Part shown: piece by piece, positions 56,211 to 64,000 of the stretch | Numbering within the stretch: the first letter of the stretch is position 1 | Layout of the letters: each line of letters opens with the position of its first letter | DNA from: Pogostemon cablin | Lineage: Eukaryota; Streptophyta; Magnoliopsida; Lamiales; Lamiaceae | Direction of reading: 5' to 3' | DNA: 64,000 nucleotides | Assembly: GCA_023678885.1 (NCBI GenBank) | Contig: CM042985.1 | Span: 15,230,465-15,294,464 of the forward strand | Notes under the pieces: model-generated | The model's input: only the letters and a program-made list of their open reading frames with translations | The model's database searches: none | Told to the model about the DNA's origin: nothing | Translations under genes and position numbers: made by a program

Positions 56211-58100
56211 ATGGCGGAATCAGAGTTGGCCCTTGCCATCGCGAATTTACAGAAACAAATGGAAGAGCAAACCTTCTTGTTACAGCAACAATTTGAGTAT
56301 CAATCAAAAGCCTTGCATCAGTCTATGCAACAATATGTATCAATGATAGATTCTCGAGTGGATGAGCTGAAAACCCAAATCCAAGGTTCTCCTGGTGAAT
56401 CTAGCAGCAACAACCAACGTTGGAGCGGAACGGACTCTGGAAAGATGAATCACCAACCAGATTCCAACATCACACGTTCTATGAAGATGGAGGTACCCAA
56501 GTTCGATGGAACAGATCCAGATAATTGGATTTTTCGAGTTGAAAAGTTCTTCGATTTTCATGAGACGCCAGCACCGATTAGACTGCGGATTGCATCATTC
56601 AATATGGAGGGGCGTGCAGCAGCATGGATCTTGTGGATGAAAATGAATCAACTCTTAAAAAATTGGCCAGAGTTTATTGCCAATCTGAAGCACCGATTTG
56701 GCCCTTCACTGTATGAAGATAACCAGGGAAAACTATCCAAGCTATCTCAAACGGGTACGGTGGCTGATTTCCAATCAGAATTTGAAGATTTGATGAACAA
56801 AGTTTCAGGTATATCTGAAACTCTTTTAATTAGTTTCTTCATCACCGGTTTGAAACCCTATCTTCGACGGGAGTTGTCATTTGCAAGACCATCCTCGTTG
56901 ATGGAAGCTTTCTCATTGGCTAGAGCCCATGAGTCCAGAATGGAAGAGGCCCATAGTTTCATGAGAATTGGGCTCAAAGGTGTACCAAGCCCAACCCATT
57001 ATCAATCTGCCTTCCCTAAATCTGTCGTAGGCTCTGTTTCTCCTAAATCCCAGTCTCCTTCTCCTACTAACAGACCCACTGCCCTCTCGCCAGAGAAATA
57101 CCACCAGAATAGTGTCGGCACCGGAGTCTTGGGTATTCCATAGAAAAACACCATTCCAACCACTCCGCCTAATTTACAGACGCACACCCTTCCTATTCGA
57201 AGATTATCCGCCGAAGAAATGCGGGACAAAAGGGAGAGAGGTTTGTGTTATAACTGTGATAAAAAGTGGAGTAGAGATCATAGGTGCAAGAGTCAGTTTA
57301 TGTGTTTATTGGGTACTGATGATTGCGAAGAATAAGAGAAAGATGAGGTGGTTGATGACGTAGAAGAAATCACTGATGAAATTGTCGTTGCTGATGTTTC
57401 TACTTTAATTTCTCTAATGGGGCAGTCCGATCCAAGGTCACTCCGATTATCTGGCGTAGTAAAGGGGCAGCAGTTGCAGATTTTAGTCGATAGCGGAAGT
57501 ACGCACAACTTTGTCACACCTACGATTGTGAAGAAATTGGCTTTGACAGTTGAGGTTACAGAGAGCTTTAGGGTGTATATTGGGAATGGGGATTATCTTT
57601 TATGCAACTCTAAATGCCTAAACATCTCCATCAAAATACAAGGAGTAGAATTTTCTGTGAATTTATTTGTGTTGCCAATTAGAGGTTTAGATGTGGTTTT
57701 GGGGATGCAATGGCTGCAAGAAATTGGTAAAGTTTCTCATAACTACAATGACATGACAATGGACTTTTGTTGGCAAGGAAAATCTGTCAAATTAAAGGGA
57801 GAGAATATGGTGATACCCACTCCAATATCATTTAACAAGTTGCAGGGTTTAGCTAATTGTGATGAGGTGGATGTTATATCTGGGGCCTCTGAAATTGAAG
57901 AGCCAGACCCATTAGTTGTTTTGAAGAATTGGCAAAAATGGTTGTCTGCAGGTCAACTGGAAGATGTAGAAGGAAGAAATCAATTGGGGATACAACTCTA
58001 TACTCAGATGCATCTTAAGGACAAGGTGCTTTTAAAGAGGAGTGCAAATGATACAACTCAATTCACTAACCCAATTAAGTTGACCCACATCAAAGCCCAA
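56211..58100 (+). pseudogene. gag-protease of element K
   Basis: The frame 56211-57143 has an N-terminal coiled-coil stretch and a Ty3-type capsid domain (KFDGTDPDNWIFRVEKFFDF; HRFGPSLYEDNQGKLSKL). After a TAG at 57141 the same frame continues to the zinc knuckle CYNCDKKWSRDHRC (57237-57278). A TAA follows, then protease in 57348-58109 with LVDSGSTHNFV as active site and VVLGMQWL. Both stops fit C-to-T change of CAG and CAA. The frame runs on into the 3' LTR because the RT-to-integrase part is deleted. Confidence 0.85.
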
Positions 58101-58344
58101 CAAGGATAAGAGCCCATTATTTGGCCCGTGAGAGAGGAATATACCAGAGCATCAAGTTTGTTAGAGCAGCAGAGCATCGTTTCCACTTTGTTTCTTTTTC
58201 ATTCTATATATTGTCTGTCAATTTCCGTTATTAGCATTGAAGATTATTGTTAGGCCTTTGTGGAAATCTTCCTTCCCCCTTCTTCTTTGGAGCTTACACT
58301 CGCTCGAAGAGTGGTTATCTTGTTCCGTTAATTTAGTTCGTAAG

Positions 58345-58710
58345 ACATAACAGTTACAGTTACCAAGCTTAAAAATGCACCTGAGAAGTTACCAAGTTAA
58401 ACTCGGATATGAGGAATATACCTGAAGAAAGAAGATTTGTAAGGAAGACAAACGGATAATGACTCTGGTGATGAGCACAACAGATTATTTCCACGGAAAT
58501 TCTGGAAAGGATGAAGGTTTGAGATTGTTCGACACTGTTCACGATTTCCTAATAATTTTGGATAAAGTAAGTGAAATATGCACCGCAGAAGTCAAGTAGA
58601 ACATCTAAGAAGAAGGATACAACAGCAGCTCCTCCGGATCCTCGACAGCGACTCTCCCGGCTATTGCTGATAGGCGAATCGAAACTTCGAGTTCAGATGA
58701 TGAATCCTAG
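58345..58710 (+). pseudogene. Formin C-terminal end
   Basis: It starts with the second copy of the 104-bp duplicated segment (58345-58448). It then encodes STTDYFHGNSGKDEGLRLFD, TVHDFLIILDKV and, in alternating frames, a Lys-rich tail and IADRRIETSSSDDES ending at a TAG (58708-58710). Two or more frameshifts lie between 58575 and 58680. Confidence 0.85.
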
Positions 58711-59945
58711 TAACTTAAATAGCACAATTAGTAATACTTTTACAGCTCATTCGCTTTCCCTGTTCTTTCTTGATCAATTTTGTTCATAATGTTTTCTTCT
58801 TCTTTTTTCTCTTTTTTTTTTGTCTCTTCTAAATTCTGTTTTTAGGTTCTTCTCGACCTTTGACTATTTTGAAATTGACAGTAAATCATTCTAAACCCTC
58901 GTGAAATCCTTTGCCAACATACAAATCGTGACATTTTCAGCATTAATAAAAACATGTCTTTGTTTAGTGGAAGTGGAAGTTGAATTTTATACCTTGTGTT
59001 AAATTTTCTTAATAGAATTTGAAATTCTGTGTCACACAAAATCTTACACAGTAATTCAAAAACAAAGAAAAAAAAAACAAGAATCATTGGAAGCTCCTAT
59101 ACATGAAGTTTGCTTCTCTTGAGATCCGCTATTCAGATCAATTTGGCTTTGTTTTTATTTTGGGACATGTGAGAGAGGAATGTTAGGTTATACACAAACT
59201 CTTTTTTAATACTCCCCCTACACTACCTAAAGGTCATATTTTTTGTGCGTAGATCAAGGAGTATTATTATTTTATGTGTATTGTGTTGTTGTATTGGTGA
59301 GTCATATGTGAGATTATTTTACTAAAAGTGAAAAATATAAACGTTTAAATGAGACATTCAAATATAGTATAATGAGGACCTTTCGTTAGATTGAAGTGAG
59401 TAACTCAATAATTTATTTATGATGATGCTTTCATGGAATATGTTCAATATAACTTAAAGATGTATTCATTTTATGTTGAAAATTAGTCTCCTATAATTCT
59501 ATGTATGGTGAACCTCTTCCCTCATTTATGTGGTGAAGAGATAATTATACCCTCAAAATTTAAACTCTAATTTTTATTTTTATTTTTATCATACTTGGAT
59601 ATTAAGAAAAGTCACTTAAATAACTTTGGGGTAATTCAATTTTGGGACATATTTTGTATGTCAAATTGTAAAATGGGTCAATTCACTATTAAAATATATA
59701 TTTATTATATGGATAAAATATAATATTTGTTGTTAGCACTAGTGTATATGTAGTCATAAACGGTGCTACGTTAGAGCAAGAGGGCGCTTGGCCCCCCTCA
59801 ATTTTTGAAATTCATTACTATACAGTATATGTGAGAACGTATGTTATACCATGAAGTAGTCAAGTGGGTTTTTACTTCTTTCCTACTTGAAAGGTCGCGT
59901 GTTCGTGTCCTGAGGTGTACCTATCATTATTTCTATTTTGTTACT
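58711..59945. other. Formin 3' flank and decayed MITE
   Basis: No gene. About 59209-59400 has a degenerate Stowaway-like start (tactccccctacactacc) and the gatcaaggagtattatta phrase also found in the MITE at 31081. A minus-strand 81-codon frame at 58842-59087 is low complexity and not supported. Confidence 0.4.
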
Positions 59946-60055
59946 GGCCTGTTTCTAGATCTACTTTTTAATTTTCCTTTTTCATCACTAAAAAAAGACT
60001 GGCCTGTTTCTAGATCTACTTTTTAATTTTCCTTTTTCATCACTAAAAAAAGCTT
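59946..60055. repeat. 55-bp tandem duplication
   Basis: 59946-60000 and 60001-60055 are nearly identical (start ggcctgtttctagatctact, with cactaaaaaaag near the end). A third diverged copy lies at about 60117-60200, ending at the CACTA terminus. Confidence 0.85.
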
Positions 60056-60188
60056 TGATTAGAGATGAATCTAGAGACGGTATATTAGCCGTCTCTATTC
60101 GTGTTCGAGTCCTGAGGTGGTACCATCATTATTTCTATTTTGTTATTGTCCTGTTTCTAGATCTACTTTTTAATTTTCCTTTTTCTAT

Positions 60189-60775
60189 CACTACAAAAAA
60201 AAAACTTTAATTAGAGACGAAACTGGAGATGGTATATTAGTCGTCTCTATTTGAGACGACTTTTGAGATAGTTTTTTGGATTAGAGACGGCATTTTTCGT
60301 TGACCACTGGTCAACAATAAAAATTTTACCTTTGAGACGGTATTAGAGACAGTTTCAAGTTGAGACAGTATTAGAGACGATTTTTACCGTCTCAATTAGA
60401 GACGGTTTTTTATCGTCGCTAATTTGAGACAGTATTAGAGATGATCTTGATTTGAGACAGTATTAGAGACGATTTTGGAGACTGAATTTGTCGGCGAACC
60501 GGATTGGATAACTTAGAGATGGCTTTTGACCGTTTCAATTTGAGACGGATACAAACCGTCTCAATTTGAAACGGTATTAGAGACAGTTTCAATTTGAGAT
60601 AGTATTAGGGACGATTTTTTGCCGTCTCAATTAGAGACGGTTTATTGTCGTCTGTATTTGAAACTGTATTAGAGACGGTTTCACATTGGACAATATTAGA
60701 AATGACTTTTTGCCGTCTCACTTTGAGACGGTTTTGATTTGAGACGGTATTAGAAATAATTTTTTGCCCTCTCTA
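60189..60775 (+). mobile_element. CACTA (En/Spm) transposon end with subterminal repeats
   Basis: It starts CACTACAAAAAAAAAA. About twenty copies of (t)gagacggt or its reverse (accgtctc) follow in both orientations, as in CACTA subterminal regions that bind transposase. No matching opposite end (TTTTGTAGTG) or transposase gene was seen before the window edge, so this is one end or a deleted copy. Confidence 0.75.
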
Positions 60776-62337
60776 ACTATTAAATTTGTAAAAAACGAAT
60801 GGGTTGAGGTATGAATAATGGTCACCATGTCACCACTAAACCTCGAGACCATCAGACCATCATCATATTATGAAACTATGTACAAAATATAAATAAACTT
60901 TGTCAAAATTTAAATAAATACGTTTTAAATTAATTTAAATACAAAGTAAACTCTGTCAAAATTTAAATAAATATAAGTACAAAGAAGTAAATTGTAAGTA
61001 TAAAGGAAACTCGGATAAAATTTAAATAAATTTAATAACTGATAATATGTTTATATAATTATCTTTTAGAGTAATTTTTATATCGTGTTGATTAATATGG
61101 GCTTTGTGGTATCATATAAATACAATAAATAATATTAAATTAAAATGAATCTTGATTTTTTATTAACATAAATTAAAGTCCCTTGAAGAAAATATATTAA
61201 TTAAGTTAATTGCATTTGTCTTTTGTATTATATAGCATACATGAATTTTATAATCAAAGTAATAAAATGATTAAGTGCAAACTATTAATTAAATTAATAT
61301 AAAAGATTTTAACTGCAAGACTAATATATTAGACGAAGTGCCAAATGATTAAATGCAAACTATTAATTAAAGTAACAAAAAAGATTAAGTGCAAATTATT
61401 ACATAAACTAACAGATTAAATGTTCAACGATTATCTACAAATCATTAATAAAATAAATATAGTATCATAGCTATATATATGTCATACAAACTGTGTGACA
61501 ATTCTTACATTAATTAATGGAGTGTGTATATTCACAATAAAAGATGACGTGAGGTTTTCAGCTTTGCATGGAGATAAAGTGTAATATTATTTATTGTGTG
61601 ATAGATAGAGAAATTTTAATTATACCCACTTCCTCCGCTTGAAAGGTAATTATGTTCTTTTTGCACATGGATTAAAGATTAAGATAAGTTAATATATTGT
61701 GGATTGAGGGATATAATATTTTAATTTGTAGTAGGTAGTTGTTCAGTGCTAATAGTCATCCCATATGTATGGATTGAGTATAATAATAGTTTTTGTGAGT
61801 TACATCAACCCCAAAAGGAAACGAATACTTTGTAACGAGATGGATGAAAATAACAAAATGGATACGTATTAAGGGTGGAGGAGTAATATATTTTAAATGT
61901 ATGTAGCTTAATAAAGTTTTTCGTCCATTAAGTTTTCCTATTTTTGAAATTAGTCCATGAGTTTCTTAGATTTTTATTTTAATCCATTGACTTTGTAAAG
62001 TTCAACAATTTGGTCATTTGACCTGTATAGCAGGTGACCAACAAGTATTGAAGATTACATTTCCTCAAAATTTTTGAAATCAGTTCACTAACTTTACAAA
62101 TTTTAAAATTGGTCCATTAACTTTACAGCATTCAACTTTTTGGTCCTTAACAGGTTGTTGAAGATTTTTAGCCCTAATCAACTTATATCATATCTTTATT
62201 TTGTCAAATTTTTGTTACTTTCTATCATTCAAAAATAGGCATAATCCATTACGACCATATCAGGCTCAGCATGCTTCTGTACATTAATTAAACAACATTA
62301 ACTTCATATTAACCTTCTCAAAAACAATAACAGTATA
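60776..62337. other. AT-rich intergenic region with MITE remnants
   Basis: 61622-61887 looks like a decayed Stowaway-type MITE (cccacttcctccgcttgaaa at the left, gggtggaggagta at the right). 61915-62165 has repeated (g)gtccattaactttacaaa-like phrases, probably one arm of an old inverted-repeat MITE. No gene recognised. Confidence 0.4.
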
Positions 62338-62465
62338 TTTTTTTTACCGTAAATCCTTCAGGTATCCGAGGGGTTATACAGCTGCTTTCATAGCCAACCA
62401 CGCGCCCCGCAGTGTGATGGTTCAACCTAGGATTCCAACACACTCCTGGTTCGTTTTCTACTCCG
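62338..62465 (-). mobile_element. Possible SINE remnant
   Basis: On the minus strand a short unit contains a B-box-like ggttgaaccatc and the phrase cccctcggatacctgaagga. It ends in ggtaaaaaaaa. Structure suggests a tRNA-derived SINE with a short poly(A). No target duplication was confirmed. Confidence 0.35.
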
Positions 62466-62745
62466 GATGTATATGATGCTACTATTTTTTGTCGGAAAAT
62501 ATGAAAGTTGAAGTTACAGAATAAGACGAAGGGTTACATGCTTTGGGCAATAGACCAAGATTATTTATTTATAGAATGGAAATATTATTACACACTCATA
62601 ATACTTAAACAAGAGGAGGAGACTCCTCTAGCTACCTATGGTAGTTGAAACAGAAACACTCATACAAGAAAGAAAACTAATACAAGGTTTATTTAGAGAG
62701 AAAACAGAGGGAAATAGTCGATGCCTTCTGCTTCCTCAAAACTCT

Positions 62746-62753
62746 TATTTATA
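62746..62753 (-). promoter_or_regulatory. TATA box of the right-edge promoter
   Basis: The minus strand reads CTCTATAAATAAGAG around this position, correctly spaced from the TGACGTAAG cluster. Confidence 0.55.
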
Positions 62754-62812
62754 GAGGCTCTCGGACATGAAATCTGAATTTCAAAGCCTCTTAATCTCTA
62801 GTGATATCACTG

Positions 62813-62847
62813 CTTACGTCACCATACTTACGTCAGTACTTACGTCA
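62813..62847 (-). promoter_or_regulatory. Triple TGACGTAAG (as-1-like) cluster
   Basis: Perfect copies occur at 62813-62821, 62827-62835 and 62839-62847, spaced 14 and 12 bases apart and about 60 bp upstream of the TATA box on the minus strand. Such TGACG pairs bind TGA-type bZIP factors in caulimovirus promoters. Confidence 0.65.
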
Positions 62848-64000
62848 CCAGTATTGGATGCCAACTTTAATAATTGGCTGGTCCCTCTTTTTTGCATTGG
62901 ATACCTTCTTTTAGGCCATTCTGTCTTTTACAGGGGCCACATCTCTCTTACCCCTTTGAAAAAGTCATCCGATTCTTGCCTTTTTAAAGAGTCATTTGTC
63001 TTCTTTGGTGTCCGAAGGGTCCTCTGGCTCTTGGGTGTTTTGAAGAGGTTTTACCCTCTTCTTTCCACGTGTATCCTTCGCTGGAGGGGGTTCATCAATT
63101 CTTATTCTCCCTATGCCCAACCTTACTCCTTTTCCAAACTCTGGTTCTGTTTGGGTAGAGCAGCTTGTGCATATTTTGTTTGTCTATTGCCCAAAATGGG
63201 CCATGTTACAGTAGTTTCGATGAGTTTGTTTACTCACTGGTATCTTGTTTCCCTAAAGAAGCTCTCACTTTTCTTCAAAAATCATTTTAGCAAATACTGT
63301 CTTCTTTCCTGTTAATGTGTTTAACAGAAAAGACCCATTCATAGACTTGTATTCGAGCATGAATGGGTACTTCACTTGATCCATTGCTTGGATGCAGACA
63401 TACAAACCTTTCGCTCTTCGAGCCGAAATTTAATCCTCAGAGTAAGTAGAAAGCAGGATTGGTTCCTTTCTAGAAGACTCTTTGATTTATTTTGATGCCC
63501 TAATATCTAGTCTTCTTAGCTTGATAAAGTGAAAGGCCTCGTGGTTGCCTTTTCCTACCGGTTTTAGAGCTGAACTGGTGAAGTAGAGTTCCAATACATC
63601 TCTTCTAAACAATATCGCATTGTTTTCTCATGACTTCACAACTGCTTTCCCTAGCCAGTCTGGAAGTTTTGAAAGCTCCGGGAAACTTGGTGCAATAGTA
63701 TATATTGAGGCCAAAGCCCCAAAATCATACCACTGTTTTACATTCGTTCTGACTTGAGCCTTCTCTCATCCAAACTCGGGGTATTCCCCAGAAATATCTA
63801 CCAGGCATTTCTCCGGATGGATTTTTTGCCTGGTATTTAATTTTTTCTAGCTAGCTTGGTATTCTTGCCAATGAGAAAAATCAGATATATTAATACCAGC
63901 CTTAGTGGTGCTCGTCATAGGCCTAAGACTGTCTCTTTCTCTTTAACCCCAGAGCTACTGGGTTGACTCGACGACTCTAAATGTGACTCCAGAGCCTCGA

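Larger units (their letters stand above)
55886..58344 (+). mobile_element. Element K: small non-autonomous gypsy element (gag-protease only)
   Basis: The LTRs at 55886-56181 and 58049-58344 are about 296 bp, starting TGATACAACTC. The left ends GTATCA; the right has lost that end (ttcgtaaga). The primer-binding site starts TGGTGCTCTCG at 56184. gag, a CCHC zinc knuckle and protease remain. RT, RNase H and integrase are deleted. A purine-rich aaagaggagtgcaaa precedes the 3' LTR. A 104-bp duplication of formin sequence, not a 5-bp one, flanks it. Confidence 0.85.
46815..58710 (+). pseudogene. Class I formin-like gene, pseudogene with four or more insertions
   Basis: Formins nucleate and elongate actin filaments through the FH2 domain. 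Class I plant formins sit in the plasma membrane with a Pro-rich wall-facing part. Exons on the plus strand encode, in order, a decayed N-terminal region, a membrane segment, FH1 and FH2 through to the C-terminal SSSDDES end. Insertions interrupt exons at 47831, 53722 and 55886 and an intron at 50964. Nonsense codons (TAG 50756, TGA 50846) and frameshifts (near 50648, 55588 and in the C-terminus) confirm it is dead. The exon order and splice sites match a genomic gene rather than a retrocopy. Confidence 0.85.
62466..64000 (-). other. Pararetrovirus-like or LTR promoter region (endogenous), decayed
   Basis: The minus strand has three TGACGTAAG boxes (62813-62847), a TATA box (62746-62753) and an AATAAA-type signal about 60-70 bp further on. 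The closely spaced promoter and poly(A) signal suit a terminally redundant transcript. Upstream (63320-64000, minus), an otherwise readable frame contains stops. This layout resembles integrated Caulimoviridae, but no RT, movement or coat signature was recognised, so an LTR element remains possible. The plus-strand frame 62767-63315 is antisense and not taken as a gene. Confidence 0.4.

Noticed and set aside
62767..63315. 182-codon plus-strand ORF at the right edge
   Set aside because: It overlaps the minus-strand promoter motifs and decayed minus-strand coding. Its product is low complexity and hydrophobic with no family, so it is best seen as antisense.

Overview
This window is plant nuclear DNA, most likely from a eudicot. 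It is dominated by nested LTR retrotransposons that surround the ruins of one host gene, a class I formin. I found no rRNA, tRNA or CRISPR array, and no demonstrably intact host gene. The only long open frames belong to transposable elements. Lineage names rest on protein motifs read by eye, not on searches.

Layout, left to right. (A) 1-9002: a decayed Tat-type Ty3/gypsy element on the minus strand, with dual RNase H, a primer-binding site and a 1,018-bp 5' LTR. A 1.5-kb foreign insertion splits its RT/RNase H. (B) 9003-29714: a decayed Ty1/copia element on the minus strand, with its 5' LTR at 28341-29714. Element A, an opposite-facing solo LTR of the same family (C, 9778-11167) and an Athila-like Ty3/gypsy element (D, 14618-27753) have all landed in it. 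Element D has a long nearly intact pol and gag. The block from inside its 5' LTR to the end of pol is inverted, so gag-pol reads minus while the spliced env-position ORF, polypurine tract and 3' LTR read plus. (E) 31081-33889: a Stowaway MITE and a PIF/Harbinger transposon with stop codons. (F) 35027-46696: an internally deleted Ty3/gypsy element on the minus strand, with 783-bp LTRs and target duplication tatgg. Inside it sits a non-autonomous Athila-related element (G, 37600-44391, 1.98-kb LTRs, target duplication tgaag).

46815-58710 carries exons of a formin pseudogene on the plus strand: extracellular Pro-rich segment, membrane segment, FH1 and FH2. A palindromic TRIM-like composite (47831-50639), a Mutator-like MITE (50964-51474), a solo LTR placed precisely in an FH2 exon (53722-55541) and a small gag-protease gypsy element (55886-58344) interrupt it. 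To the right lie MITE remnants, one end of a CACTA transposon (60189-60775) and, at the edge, sequence resembling an endogenous pararetrovirus promoter on the minus strand.

The most unusual signals are four. First, the internal inversion of element D. Second, a dyad repeat built from GGTTCGACC and GGTCGAACC that forms arrays in three parts of element D: the LTR upstream of TATA, the coding gag-pol linker, and the region upstream of the env-position ORF. Third, a composite element in the formin whose two outer ends are both U5 LTR ends. Fourth, polypurine tracts and cis motifs shared between autonomous D and non-autonomous G. Most stop codons that break the element ORFs fit C-to-T or G-to-A change, as expected for old methylated transposons.
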